A DNA stretch of 64,000 nucleotides from Campylobacter ornithocola. GTDB lineage: Bacteria; Campylobacterota; Campylobacteria; Campylobacterales; Campylobacteraceae. Below the pieces are notes generated by a model. It saw only the letters and a program-made list of their open reading frames with translations, was not told where the DNA came from and ran no database searches. Within the stretch, counting starts at the first letter, position 1. Every line of letters begins with the position of its first letter. The translations under genes and the position numbers were made by a program. Positions 9,358 through 19,165 of this stretch are shown here, piece after piece. The DNA lies in the NCBI RefSeq assembly GCF_013201605.1, contig NZ_CP053848.1, forward strand, positions 868,001 through 932,000, written 5' to 3'.

Positions 9358-11928
9358 TTATTTAACTAAATTAGCTGGTAATTCAAAAATATTTTTTATC
9401 AAATGATAAGGAAGTTGCAAACTTTGTGCAATAAGTTGAGTTTTAAATTCGGGACTTTCCACTGTTCCACCTAATTTTATTTGTGTGCTAATTTGCCTAT
9501 CTTTACCTAAAATAATTTGATTAATAATTGGGACTTTAGAAATAACTGAGCTAGCTGATTTTAGTGTTCTAAGCTCCAATAAACCATCAACTTGATTATT
9601 TCGCAAGTTAATTTTAACTTGACCTAATACATCTGCACTATCACCATTAAAATTAAGTGCATCTATTTCAAAAAGATCTTTTTTACGATTAAAACTTATA
9701 CCAGCATTTTCTACACTAAAACCTTTTTCATTAAAAGTCGGAGCTTTAAATAAAAGCAAACTAGGCACAGTATCAATAAAACTTAAAAGTTGTTGATGAA
9801 ATTTTAAATCTTTTAAATAAGTATCTTTAAATAAAAACCTCCCTTTAAAAAAATCAGAGCTATTGCCATCTATATAAAGATTAAATTCGCCTTTTTCAAA
9901 AATATTTTGTTGCATAAAAGTATTTAAAAAATCATCATCCATTTTCAAAGCTCTAATTTTCATTTGATTTTCTTTAAGTAAAAAATCAAATTGAGATTCA
10001 CTCCTATTAGCCCAAGCTTTTACATAATCTTTTTTTATTTTGGCATTAAATTGATCAAAATCTAAAGTTTTATTAAAATCCTTTAAAATCAAATCTAAAT
10101 TTTTACCACTAATATTATAAGTTGAATTCTCAAGATCATCTAAAGTATTTTCTGTATCTTTTTGAGAAATTAATAAATTAAGATTATTTAAAGTAATATT
10201 AACATCATCATTATCTTTTTGTGCAAAAATATTACCGCTTGCACTAGTTAAATTAAAATCATTCCCTTTTATTTTTATACTAAAATTATCGTATTCATAA
10301 GGATTGTTATTTTTATAAAGTAAAAATGATTCAAAAGTAGTATTATTTATATCTACATTAAAGTCTTTATAATTTAAAGTATTTAAAAATAACTCTCCAT
10401 CATAAACTTTATTTTTTTGCATTAATTTAGAGTAAGTCTTGTATTTTATAAGCTTCTCAACATAAATAGACATACCTTGATCAAAATTTAAAGTTGTAGT
10501 TAGCTCTTTATTGCATAAACTGATATTTTTATCAAAATCAAGACTTAGATCAAGAAATTTATTTTCTATTTTTAAACTATCTTGTGGTAATTCTAATTTT
10601 GCTATAAAAGTCTTAAAATCACCTTTTTTTTGTTTTAAATTAACACTTGCATTGAAATCACCATTAATTAAGCTACTTTTTACACTTGCGTTTTGTATAT
10701 CCAATTTATCTTTTTTTAAATTAATATTTGCTTGAATAATCTTAAAATCACTTATATTAATATTTGAATTAACAATATTAAAACTACCTCCATAAGAAAC
10801 TTTTTCAGGATACTCAAAAGGAATTTTTAATACTAAATCAGTCTTTGTAACACCATTATTTTGCAAAAATGGCAATTTAATATCGTATAAAAGTAAGATT
10901 TTATTAACCCTATAATCAGCTCTAGCATTATCGCTTTTAATACGTATATAAATTCCTGCTTTTTCATTTAGCATATTATCTATATAAATTTGACTTTGAG
11001 TTAAATCATAGTTATTAAAACGCAATTCATCATAAATAAAATCAAGTCTTTGCTTAGCAAATTCAAGTCTTACAAAAGGGCTTACGATAGGATCTATTCC
11101 TTTGTCTAAAACCACCTTTAGATTATTTACATAACCTTTTGCATTAATATCGTTTAAATAATATCTACGTTTTCCAAAATCTGCAAAACCAGTTAATTTT
11201 TCTATAAAATAAAAATCAGCTTTTACTTTGCCACCTACCCAAAGAGCAAGATTAGAAGGTAATTGTATTCCATTTTCTACTAAAATATTGAAAATTTGTG
11301 AAATATCATTAGAACTAATATTTTCTAATTCATAAGCAATCTCTTCTCTTTTAAGCGAAAATCTAACATCGCTTTTTAAAAAATCACTATCAATTTTACC
11401 TTTAAAAGTATAAAATTTCGTATTGGGATTAATAAGTAATGAACCTATAATATTAAGATTATAATCTTTTAAAAGAAAATTATCAATATTAGCTTGTATA
11501 TTTTTATCACTAATTTTTAAATTTACCTTAACCAAAAGATTTTTACTATTAACGAAAAATAGATTATTTTTATAAACTAACTCCACAGGATAATTATTAA
11601 CAAAAATTTCATCTATATTAATTTCTTGAAAAAACCAATAAACATATTTTACATTTTTAATAAGCTGTGTAGCTTTACTTGCACTAGTTTCTCCTTGGGT
11701 ATTTTGACTTTGGGAATTTACTATAACTTTTTTTGCATTTAAAATCAGTTTTTTATCTAATTTAATATATAATTTCTCCAAATTAATAGAAGAAAATTCT
11801 AGTTTTTCTATGTAAATTCCATTTTTGAGGTAAATAAATAAAACAATGAAAAGTATCATAGGTAATGTTAAAAATTTAAGAATTTTTTTAATATGTTGTG
11901 ATTTAGTTTTAATTTTTTTCTTATCCAT
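9358..11928 (-). CDS. AsmA-like / DUF3971 membrane-anchored protein
   Basis: A large (856-residue) inner-membrane-anchored periplasmic protein of the AsmA/YhdP type, a group linked to phospholipid transport to the outer membrane. It has one N-terminal membrane segment (about residues 17-34, LTLPMILFIVLFIYLKNG), a long beta-rich periplasmic region with alternating polar/apolar residues, and the typical C-terminal stretch (VPIINQIILGKDRQISTQIK, then GGTVESPEF). C. jejuni has an AsmA-family gene next to icd-mdh, which agrees with the position. Its 5' end overlaps the divergent mltG start by 83 bp if both annotated starts are used. An internal ATG at about base 11859 would shorten the overlap but would remove the cytoplasmic tail. 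Function is inferred from the fold family only. Confidence 0.8.
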   Translation of the reverse strand: MDKKKIKTKSQHIKKILKFLTLPMILFIVLFIYLKNGIYIEKLEFSSINLEKLYIKLDKKLILNAKKVIVNSQSQNTQGETSASKATQLIKNVKYVYWFFQEINIDEIFVNNYPVELVYKNNLFFVNSKNLLVKVNLKISDKNIQANIDNFLLKDYNLNIIGSLLINPNTKFYTFKGKIDSDFLKSDVRFSLKREEIAYELENISSNDISQIFNILVENGIQLPSNLALWVGGKVKADFYFIEKLTGFADFGKRRYYLNDINAKGYVNNLKVVLDKGIDPIVSPFVRLEFAKQRLDFIYDELRFNNYDLTQSQIYIDNMLNEKAGIYIRIKSDNARADYRVNKILLLYDIKLPFLQNNGVTKTDLVLKIPFEYPEKVSYGGSFNIVNSNINISDFKIIQANINLKKDKLDIQNASVKSSLINGDFNASVNLKQKKGDFKTFIAKLELPQDSLKIENKFLDLSLDFDKNISLCNKELTTTLNFDQGMSIYVEKLIKYKTYSKLMQKNKVYDGELFLNTLNYKDFNVDINNTTFESFLLYKNNNPYEYDNFSIKIKGNDFNLTSASGNIFAQKDNDDVNITLNNLNLLISQKDTENTLDDLENSTYNISGKNLDLILKDFNKTLDFDQFNAKIKKDYVKAWANRSESQFDFLLKENQMKIRALKMDDDFLNTFMQQNIFEKGEFNLYIDGNSSDFFKGRFLFKDTYLKDLKFHQQLLSFIDTVPSLLLFKAPTFNEKGFSVENAGISFNRKKDLFEIDALNFNGDSADVLGQVKINLRNNQVDGLLELRTLKSASSVISKVPIINQIILGKDRQISTQIKLGGTVESPEFKTQLIAQSLQLPYHLIKNIFELPANLVK

Positions 11929-12799
11929 TTTTTACTATCTACTTTTACCTATAAAAACAAACTCTGTAGTTTTTATACCACAAGGTTCTGTAGGTAAGAT
12001 TATAACGCAATTAGATAAAAATAACTATAAAATGAGTGGTATTGATAAATATACTTTATATTTTTTAGGTCATCCACAATCTGGTTGGATAAATATAGGC
12101 ACAAAAGAGCTAAATAGAGCTGAATTTTTACATAAACTTACCGTTGCTAAAGCAGCACTTGAAACCATTACTTTAATTCCTGGAGAAACGACTGAAATTT
12201 TCTTTGAAGAATTAGCACCGAAATTAAATTTAAACGCTAAAAGATTAATGCAAGAATTTTACAAACAAAGTCCTTTTAAAGAAGGTATGCTTTTTCCTGA
12301 AACTTATAAAATTCCAAAAGGTATTACAGAAGAGCTTTTAGTAAAATATCTTTTGGCTTATTCTACAAATGAATTTAAAAAGCTTTCCTATAAAATTTTT
12401 AGAGAATATAATGAAAAAAAATGGCATGAATATATCATTATAGCTTCCATTGTACAAAAAGAAGCAGCTAATAATGAAGAAATGCCTATAGTCTCATCTG
12501 TGATTAGAAATCGTTTGAGAAAGGGTATGAAGCTTCAAATGGATGGAACATTAAATTACGGAAAATACTCTCATGAAAAAATTACCCCACAAAGAATAAG
12601 ATCAGATAGTAGTTCTTATAATACTTATAAATTCAATGGCATACCAAAGGAAGCTGTGTGCAATGTTTCTTTTGAAGCTATTAAGGCAGCTATTTTTCCT
12701 GCTAAAACAGAATATTTATACTTTGTAAGAGATAAAAAAACTAATAAGCATATTTTTACCTCTACTTTAAAAGATCATAATAAAGCAATAAGAAATTAA
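11846..12799 (+). CDS. mltG: Endolytic murein transglycosylase MltG (YceG-like)
   Basis: Membrane-bound lytic transglycosylase that cuts nascent glycan strands near the membrane. The 317 residues have one N-terminal membrane segment (about 11-35) and a YceG domain. The catalytic glutamate lies in IIASIVQKEAANNEE (about E206), followed by RNRLRKGMKLQMDGTLNYG and PAKTEYLYFV. Length is typical. The start ATG lies inside the 5' end of the divergent AsmA-like gene and has GAGG 14 bases upstream. No better in-frame ATG retains the membrane anchor. It converges with ftsK with no spacer. Confidence 0.88.
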   Translation: MKSIIGNVKNLRIFLICCDLVLIFFLSIFYYLLLPIKTNSVVFIPQGSVGKIITQLDKNNYKMSGIDKYTLYFLGHPQSGWINIGTKELNRAEFLHKLTVAKAALETITLIPGETTEIFFEELAPKLNLNAKRLMQEFYKQSPFKEGMLFPETYKIPKGITEELLVKYLLAYSTNEFKKLSYKIFREYNEKKWHEYIIIASIVQKEAANNEEMPIVSSVIRNRLRKGMKLQMDGTLNYGKYSHEKITPQRIRSDSSSYNTYKFNGIPKEAVCNVSFEAIKAAIFPAKTEYLYFVRDKKTNKHIFTSTLKDHNKAIRN

Positions 12800-15577
12800 T
12801 TATAAAATTTCTCTTTGCCCTTTTGCATCAGGTTCACTTAAAACACCTGTTTGTGAAAGTTGCTCTATAATATTTGCTGCACGATTGTAGCCTATTTTCA
12901 AGCGTCTTTGCAAATAGGAAATACTGGTTTTTCTATCTTCTAAAATCACAGCCTTTGCTTCTTCATAAAGTTCATCTAAATCCCCATCATCAAATTCACT
13001 TCTTTTGTAAGCTCCATCTTGACTATCATCTTTTAAAAAGCTCTCATCGTATTCTACTACTTGTTGAGCTTTTAAAAACTCTACTATATTTTCAATTTCA
13101 TTTTCACTCGCAAAAGGCGCATGTAAGCGCACTAAACCACTCATACCAGGAGGAGTAAATAAACAATCTCCACGTCCTAATAAACTCTCAGCACCCATAG
13201 AGTCTAAAATAACCTTAGAATCTATCTTTTGCCCTACTTTATAAGAAATTCTACTTGGTAGATTTGCTTTTACAACCCCAGTAACAACATCTACCGAAGG
13301 GCGTTGTGTAGCTACAATTAAGTGAATTCCACTTGCCCTTGCCATTTGCGCTAAACGACCTATATAAAACTCCACATCCTTACCTGCTGTCATCATTAAA
13401 TCAGCTAACTCATCAATAATTACTACAATAAATGGCAAGATTTCCCCGCCTTGCTCTTTGATTTTTTCATTGTAATTTTCTATATTTTTAGTTTTTGCTT
13501 CAGCCATCAAACGATATCTGTGCTCCATTTCAGCTACCATGTTTGATAAAGCATTTACTGCCTTTTTAGGATCGGTAATTACCGGTGTAAGTAAATGTGG
13601 TATATCATTATAAATACTAAACTCAAGCATTTTAGGATCTATCATCATAAGCCTTAAAGTTTTTGGTGAATTTCTATAAAGTAAAGATAAAAGCATGGAA
13701 TTAATCCCCACACTTTTACCACTTCCTGTGGTTCCTGCTATTAAAAGATGAGGCAGTTTTTTAAGATCTGTGATGAAAGGATCTCCTACTATATCCTTGC
13801 CTAAAGCTATAGTTAAAGGCGAACTAGAGTTTTTAAACACCTCACTTTCTAAAATTTCTCTTAAATAAATTGTATCGATTTTTTCATTTGGCACTTCAAT
13901 ACCCACCACATCTTTACCTGGGATTGGAGCTTGAATTCTTATAGTTTGAGCTTTTAAAGCCATTGCTAAGTCATCTTGCAAAGATAAAATTTTACTCACT
14001 TTAACATCTGCTGCTGGGCGAAATTCAAAAGTAGTTACGACAGGTCCTGTGTAAGTTCTAACTACATCTCCACCTATTTTAAAACGTCTTAATTTTTCAA
14101 GTAAATCATAAATTTTTCTATCAATCTCTTCTTCATTAATCTCACTTTTACCCTCCTTTGGCATGGTTAAAAAATCCAAAGGTGGCAAAGAAAAATCTTT
14201 TGGCTTTTCAAATTTTCCAAAGTCAAGATCTTTTAATAAAGCTTTATTTTCACTAACTTCATTAGCAATAAAGTGATGCATTTTATTTTCTGCCACTTCT
14301 ATCGTAGGCTCTTGAGTAATTTCAAATGAAATTTTTTCTTCTTTGACTTCATTTTGCACTTCTTCTACTACAAAAGGACTTTCATGATTTTTTTTGCTTC
14401 TTAGATCTTCTATGCTAACAGGTTTGGTAAAATCATCCTCGCTAAAATCTAGTTCTTTGACTTCATTTTGTGGGATAAAATCTTCATCCTTAAAGTCTTT
14501 TACCCCTAAAAAACTTGTTTTATTTTGGATTTTTTTAAATTCAGCTTCTTTTTGTGCTTCTATAGCATTTAATTCTTCAATTTTTTTAAAATCTTCATTA
14601 AGTTCTTCTAAAATTTTTTCTTTTTGTAAAGCCTTATACTCTTCTAACAATTTAGCTTTTTGTAGCATTTGCTCACGCTCTTTTAGTTCTTTAGCAAATA
14701 AAGAATTTTCTTCTATTATTTCCTCTTTATTTTCATTTAAATCTATATTGCGTCTTTTATAACTTGGCTCATCTAAATTTTTACTTTTTAAGGTTTGAGT
14801 ATAAATATCTTCACTTTTATTTTTATATTTTGATAAATACTCTTCAGGGGTCATTTCATCTTCCTTTATATTTATTTTACTAGCTTTTTGAGCAAAATTT
14901 ACAATAGGCTCAGAAAGTTCATGAATATAGCTTGTACTTAGCTTTTTATCTTCTTCGCTAATTATTACTTCTTCTAATTCTTGATTTTTTAAATCTTCAA
15001 GATTAAATTTTTTACTTTCCTGAATTTCTTGTTTTGATAATTCTTCTTCCCTAAGAAACTCTTCTTTTTTTTCTTTGATTAAAAGTTCTTGCTTGAGTTT
15101 TTCCTGCTCTTCTTTGGTTTCATTTTCATATTTATCACCACCAAAAAATCCAAAAATTTTATTTTTAATCAAAGTTTCAAGTTTTAAATAAAAATCAAAA
15201 TCAAGCTCTATTTTAAATATCTCTTTTATAACCTGTGGAAAAGAAATACTAAAAGCAAAAACTAGGAGTAAAACTACTAAAATCAAACTTCCTATTTTTC
15301 CAAAAAGACCATCTAAAATCACAAACATAGCAGAAGCTATATAACCTTTATCTTGCAAAAACGCCGAAGCAAAAACAAGTGAAGCAAAAATACAAGTAAA
15401 AATAGCCACACTAAATCTACGCTCTATAAGTTCAAAATTATAATTATTTTTATACAAAAGATAATTAAACCAAAAAAAGACTAAAGGATAAATTTTAGTC
15501 AATGAGCCAAATAAAAAATAACTAAGTTTTGCTAAAGAATACCCTATAATACTTACCAAAGTTTGATCAGGTATCAA
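12800..15577 (-). CDS. ftsK: DNA translocase FtsK
   Basis: Septum-located DNA pump that segregates chromosome termini and supports Xer dimer resolution. The 925 residues contain N-terminal membrane helices and a long charged, coiled linker (about 150-440). The RecA-like motor has Walker A GTTGSGKSVGIN at about residue 615 and Walker B VVIIDELADLMM. The C-terminal gamma winged helix ends in KIGYNRAANIIEQLSQTGVLS. The start used is a TTG with no good Shine-Dalgarno. The frame stays open upstream through a hydrophobic run (IFVVLNVLIFYF) to an AAGGA followed by ATT at 15641-15643. The true start is therefore probably upstream and non-canonical, adding the first membrane helix. It lies next to flgL, as in C. 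jejuni. Confidence 0.92.
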   Translation of the reverse strand: MIPDQTLVSIIGYSLAKLSYFLFGSLTKIYPLVFFWFNYLLYKNNYNFELIERRFSVAIFTCIFASLVFASAFLQDKGYIASAMFVILDGLFGKIGSLILVVLLLVFAFSISFPQVIKEIFKIELDFDFYLKLETLIKNKIFGFFGGDKYENETKEEQEKLKQELLIKEKKEEFLREEELSKQEIQESKKFNLEDLKNQELEEVIISEEDKKLSTSYIHELSEPIVNFAQKASKINIKEDEMTPEEYLSKYKNKSEDIYTQTLKSKNLDEPSYKRRNIDLNENKEEIIEENSLFAKELKEREQMLQKAKLLEEYKALQKEKILEELNEDFKKIEELNAIEAQKEAEFKKIQNKTSFLGVKDFKDEDFIPQNEVKELDFSEDDFTKPVSIEDLRSKKNHESPFVVEEVQNEVKEEKISFEITQEPTIEVAENKMHHFIANEVSENKALLKDLDFGKFEKPKDFSLPPLDFLTMPKEGKSEINEEEIDRKIYDLLEKLRRFKIGGDVVRTYTGPVVTTFEFRPAADVKVSKILSLQDDLAMALKAQTIRIQAPIPGKDVVGIEVPNEKIDTIYLREILESEVFKNSSSPLTIALGKDIVGDPFITDLKKLPHLLIAGTTGSGKSVGINSMLLSLLYRNSPKTLRLMMIDPKMLEFSIYNDIPHLLTPVITDPKKAVNALSNMVAEMEHRYRLMAEAKTKNIENYNEKIKEQGGEILPFIVVIIDELADLMMTAGKDVEFYIGRLAQMARASGIHLIVATQRPSVDVVTGVVKANLPSRISYKVGQKIDSKVILDSMGAESLLGRGDCLFTPPGMSGLVRLHAPFASENEIENIVEFLKAQQVVEYDESFLKDDSQDGAYKRSEFDDGDLDELYEEAKAVILEDRKTSISYLQRRLKIGYNRAANIIEQLSQTGVLSEPDAKGQREIL

Positions 15578-15681
15578 AGCACTTAAACAAAAATAAAAAA
15601 TTAAAACATTTAAAACGACAAAAATAGCTTCTTTTTTTATAATATATCCTTTATAAAGAAAAAAGCTATTATATCAAAAAA

Positions 15682-17916
15682 TCATAAGTAGTTTAATAAA
15701 CTAATTTGAGAAATTTTAGAAGTAGCTGAAAGCATAGCTTGATAAGAAATCATAGTTTGCATAAACTGCATATAAGTTTGACCATAATCAGCATCAGTTA
15801 CACCATTTTTTATAGAGGCTACATTAATATTTAAAAAAGTCATTCTTTTATTAGTTTCCTCTATGTTGTTAGTATAAGAGCCTATAGTTGTTTGCATTTT
15901 TCTAACATGATCTTGTAAATGATCAATTCTTTCTAGAGCACCTTGCAAACCTGTATTTCTAGGATCACTTCCTTCTGAATCTGCTCTCATATTGCCATTT
16001 AAAACTGCATCTATCATTTCATCTAAATCTTTGATTAAGTCAATATTTGGATCATCGATAGTTAAAGAATTATTTGCGCTAAATACAAAACCTGAACCAT
16101 TACTCACCTCTCCTGCCGGTGGAAAACCGCTGTTTGAGTTTGAATCCTTTAAAGTAAGCCCAATATTTGTATTTGTTGAAAATTTATCAGTAATACTTAT
16201 GCGACCCTTATAATCCATACCAACTTCAACAAAATCTTTAGAATCGCTTATATTTTGTTGAATAGTTTGAAAATCTCCATTATTAATCGTGCCATTTGGA
16301 TTTGGAGTAATTGTTGCAGTTGGCACCTTATCGCTTGCAAACATACCTATAATATCATTTAACTGACCATAAGTAATATCCTCAGGTCTTGTTTGCATAC
16401 CCACTGAGGTGCCGGTTGCTTCATTATACTGAGAGTGAGTAATAGGAAAACTTATAGTTTGAGCTGGATTATTTGGATCAGGATAGCTTACTGTTGAATT
16501 TTCTAAATCAATAGTTACATTATATTTTTGTCCGCTTTTGGAGGTAATTTCCATTTGAAGTTGTTGACCTCTCATATCTCCATTAGCATTAGCTAAAACT
16601 TCACTTAATTTTGTACTTTCTGTGGCATATTCACTAGTGCCTTTAATCACTTGAGAAACATTACCAAAAACAGTATTGCCATCTTTTTCAAAAGGCACAT
16701 CAAAATCAGCCCCATTAGTTTTATTGCCATTGATATTACTTTTTATAAAATCTGTTTTATGTATATCTACGGTAAATTGCTCACCATTTACCTCAATAGT
16801 AACTGGACTTCTAGTGTTGTTTAAATTTCCACCATGTGCTGCTTGCATGATACGATTAGTCACTTCATCCATAGTGATACCTTCTGCAGCAGCAGCTTCA
16901 CTTAAAGCTTTAATTTGTTCTGCATCTTGGAGTTGTGGTGTCATAGCAACTGCATGAAAATCTAAAGAACTATTACCTTCTTTTAAATTCTTAATTTCTA
17001 TTTGACCACTATCATTCATGGTAACTTCAACAACTTTATTTGCATCTGTATTACCATATAATTTACCTATGTTTTCTAAAACATCTCCTATCTTATCTTC
17101 AGGTCCCACATTGATAGTAGCTTTAAAACTTGTTCCATCAGGTCTAACACCTTGGATATACATAGATGAACTTGGAAAAGGTAGTTTGCTATCTGCATAG
17201 TCAAAATCTTTATCAGGATCCAAAGGACCATTTTGAACATAATTTTGACCTATAAGATAAGAAAATTTAGACTCTTCATCTAAATATTTTTTCTGCTCAG
17301 GATTAGAATTAACATCGTATCTTCCATCTATCATAGATACATTTGTTGAAATTATTTTACTAATATTAGAATCTGGCTTAAAAAATAAATCCCAGCCAGG
17401 TATATTATAAGGAATTTGAGTTCCAGCACCACTTACTACAAAAATATTATCTTTATTACCAGTATAATTTCCATATTTATCAAAAGGTTTTGTGGCTGTA
17501 TTAGATCCTGCAAATAAATATTGTCCATTAATGCTAGTATTTGCAATATTTACAATAGAATCTTTTATAAGTTTAAGTTCTTTTGCAATAGCTTCTCTTG
17601 AAGTTTGAGAATTCCCATCACTAGATGCTTTCACTAAAAGTGTTTTAAATTTCTCTAAAAGTTCTGTGATATTTTTTAAAGCTGTATCAGTATTCTTTGC
17701 CATTTCTTGTGCTGCCTGAGTACCTTGAATAATTTGGCCTATATTTGCCATTTCATATTCTAATCTTGATCCATTGATATAAATATTAGCATTTTCCCAT
17801 GAATACTGAATAAGCTGACCAGTTTGCAACTGCAAGTTATATTTATTCAACAAAGATTGACCATCCGTGTAATTTTGTATAGAGGTAAAGTAGTTATACT
17901 GATTGCTGATTCTCAT
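15682..17916 (-). CDS. flgL: Flagellar hook-associated protein 3 FlgL
   Basis: Junction protein between hook and filament, exported by the flagellar type III system. The ends are flagellin-like: the N-terminus begins MRISNQYNYFTSIQNYTDGQ and the C-terminus ends SYQAMLSATSKISQISLLNYL, the helices that form the axial core. The 744-residue length reflects a large variable middle, as in other Campylobacter FlgL. The start chosen is the ATG at 17916, because GGAG lies 8 bases upstream; a start 15 bases further out has no such site. A sigma-54 type promoter lies about 35-54 bases upstream, in keeping with middle-class flagellar gene control by RpoN and FlgR. Confidence 0.93.
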   Translation of the reverse strand: MRISNQYNYFTSIQNYTDGQSLLNKYNLQLQTGQLIQYSWENANIYINGSRLEYEMANIGQIIQGTQAAQEMAKNTDTALKNITELLEKFKTLLVKASSDGNSQTSREAIAKELKLIKDSIVNIANTSINGQYLFAGSNTATKPFDKYGNYTGNKDNIFVVSGAGTQIPYNIPGWDLFFKPDSNISKIISTNVSMIDGRYDVNSNPEQKKYLDEESKFSYLIGQNYVQNGPLDPDKDFDYADSKLPFPSSSMYIQGVRPDGTSFKATINVGPEDKIGDVLENIGKLYGNTDANKVVEVTMNDSGQIEIKNLKEGNSSLDFHAVAMTPQLQDAEQIKALSEAAAAEGITMDEVTNRIMQAAHGGNLNNTRSPVTIEVNGEQFTVDIHKTDFIKSNINGNKTNGADFDVPFEKDGNTVFGNVSQVIKGTSEYATESTKLSEVLANANGDMRGQQLQMEITSKSGQKYNVTIDLENSTVSYPDPNNPAQTISFPITHSQYNEATGTSVGMQTRPEDITYGQLNDIIGMFASDKVPTATITPNPNGTINNGDFQTIQQNISDSKDFVEVGMDYKGRISITDKFSTNTNIGLTLKDSNSNSGFPPAGEVSNGSGFVFSANNSLTIDDPNIDLIKDLDEMIDAVLNGNMRADSEGSDPRNTGLQGALERIDHLQDHVRKMQTTIGSYTNNIEETNKRMTFLNINVASIKNGVTDADYGQTYMQFMQTMISYQAMLSATSKISQISLLNYL

Positions 17917-17950
17917 TGTTTTGCTCCGCAAATTAATTTTTTAAATATTA

Positions 17951-17970
17951 ACAAGCAAAAAAAGTTCCAA
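17951..17970 (-). promoter_or_regulatory. Sigma-54 (RpoN) promoter of flgL
   Basis: On the minus strand TTGGAAC and TTGCTT are arranged as GG-N10-GC, the sigma-54 -24/-12 spacing, about 35 bases upstream of the flgL start. This agrees with known RpoN control of hook and junction genes in Campylobacter. Confidence 0.75.
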
Positions 17971-18031
17971 TTTTTAAAGATAATTTAATTTTTTACATAA
18001 ATATTTTTATATTGTTTTAATTTTTTTTTAG

Positions 18032-18037
18032 TATAAT
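18032..18037 (+). promoter_or_regulatory. Predicted -10 box of tRNA-Leu
   Basis: TATAAT lies 37 bases upstream of the tRNA 5' end and is preceded by a long T-tract, the usual arrangement for Campylobacter sigma-70 promoters. Confidence 0.55.
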
Positions 18038-18073
18038 CTCAAATCTTAAATAGAATCAAAAAATCTTTAAAAG

Positions 18074-18160
18074 GCCCGAGTGGTGAAACTGGTAGACGCG
18101 CCAGACTCAAAATCTGGTAAGGGCAACCTTGTGTCGGTTCGAGTCCGACCTCGGGCACCA
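18074..18160 (+). tRNA. tRNA-Leu (anticodon CAA)
   Basis: An 87-base class II tRNA with acceptor GCCCGAG pairing with CTCGGGC, encoded ACCA end, D-loop, anticodon loop CTCAAAA giving CAA (reads UUG), a long variable arm and the T-arm GGTTCGAGTCC. Its last 15 bases plus three T's are repeated at 60958-60975, so the gene is the integration site of the T6SS island. The tRNA remains intact because the island restores nothing upstream of the crossover. Confidence 0.97.
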
Positions 18161-18163
18161 TTT
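18146..18163 (+). repeat. attL: 18-bp direct repeat at the tRNA-Leu 3' end
   Basis: The 18-mer cgacctcgggcaccattt here is identical to bases 60958-60975; flanking bases differ on both sides. A repeat of a tRNA 3' end at the two ends of a foreign block is the classical footprint of tyrosine-recombinase integration. Confidence 0.9.
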
Positions 18164-18265
18164 GTTTTTTACTCCCAAGTGTTTTTTTGGCAAATTATAT
18201 TCAAAATATTAAAAAAGAGTTTTTATTTTGATTAACAAATCACACCTGCTAAATCTACCATTTAC

Positions 18266-19087
18266 TTACTTCAACCTCACATTCATAATCATATTAGATA
18301 AAAAGATACTATCTTTATCAAAGCTTTTTAAGTTATATTCTAGTTTTAAGTATCTTTTTTGTATATCTTGCATTAAAGTTGAAAGATTGTATAAACTTAA
18401 ACTTTCTAATATATTTATAAGTTCTATCTTGCTTAAAGTATTAAAATCATTTAATAGTCTAAGATAATTACTTACAATAGAATAAGTATTAATACTATTA
18501 AATAAAATTTTATTTTTTATATCTTCTTTAATAAAAAATTGATTATTTTTTATATAAAAATAATCTTTAAGATGATGATTACTTAATATTTGATTATAAA
18601 AATTTAAAAGACTTTCTTTGCTGTTTAAGTCTATAAAATTTAAAAATATATTTTCTTTTAATAATACTTCTTGTAATTGTTTTAAGTTTTTAAAAGCATG
18701 ATTTATACTAGAAGTATTTTTTAAAGCATAAATGATATTATCATCTTTAGAAATTTTTCTATTTATATTATATTGCAATAAAGGATTTTTATAAAGTGTA
18801 TCACTATTGATTAAGATATTGATATGAAAAGATTCTTTTATATCAATATGTTTTTTAATATGTGAAAATTCTAAAATATTTAAAAAAGCATTAGGTATGT
18901 AAAATTGATCTAAACTAAGTTGTAAAAAATGATTCATATTATACATAGAAAAAATATCACTATCTTTAATCAAATCATCTTTATTTAGATTAAATAACAT
19001 AACCCCACCAAAACCCAATAAGCTTAAATTTTTTAAATTCTCTAAAGCTTTTCTTTTTTCTAAATCAATTTGAAGTGTTTTTTGCAT
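18266..19087 (-). CDS. Unknown protein, island left end
   Basis: A 273-residue protein without signal peptide. It has a short hydrophobic stretch (LSLLGFGGVMLF, about residues 22-33) and is otherwise rich in Lys, Asn, Leu and Ile. I do not recognise the family. It is the last gene of the effector-side operon running left from the lipoproteins, with GAAAGG before its ATG. Its C-terminal 190 residues are encoded in the 572-bp repeat and appear again in the chimeric ORF at the other island end. Position beside effector genes suggests an effector, chaperone or immunity role, but nothing in the sequence decides this. Confidence 0.7.
   Translation of the reverse strand: MQKTLQIDLEKRKALENLKNLSLLGFGGVMLFNLNKDDLIKDSDIFSMYNMNHFLQLSLDQFYIPNAFLNILEFSHIKKHIDIKESFHINILINSDTLYKNPLLQYNINRKISKDDNIIYALKNTSSINHAFKNLKQLQEVLLKENIFLNFIDLNSKESLLNFYNQILSNHHLKDYFYIKNNQFFIKEDIKNKILFNSINTYSIVSNYLRLLNDFNTLSKIELINILESLSLYNLSTLMQDIQKRYLKLEYNLKSFDKDSIFLSNMIMNVRLK
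18267..18838. repeat. 572-bp direct repeat, left copy
   Basis: This segment, covering the 3' two-thirds of the unknown gene at 18266-19087, recurs at 58771-59342 in the same orientation. The encoded protein sequence matches without a difference that I could see. The two copies bracket the whole T6SS cluster and would allow RecA-dependent deletion of about 40.5 kb. Confidence 0.9.
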
Positions 19088-19105
19088 TGTTTTTCCTTTC
19101 TTTAA

Positions 19106-19150
19106 TTAACCTATACATAAACCATTTTTCATAATGATAGTAGTGGCTAA
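19106..19150 (-). pseudogene. Remnant of the 3' end of the 1160-residue gene
   Basis: On the minus strand this gap encodes LATTIIMKNGLCIG followed by a stop, closely matching the end of the large gene at 20463-23945 (LATTIIMEDGLYIG, stop). It shows that a second copy of that gene once stood directly before the 273-residue gene and was replaced or deleted, leaving its tail. Confidence 0.75.
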
Positions 19151-19165
19151 TGAAATTCATTATTT

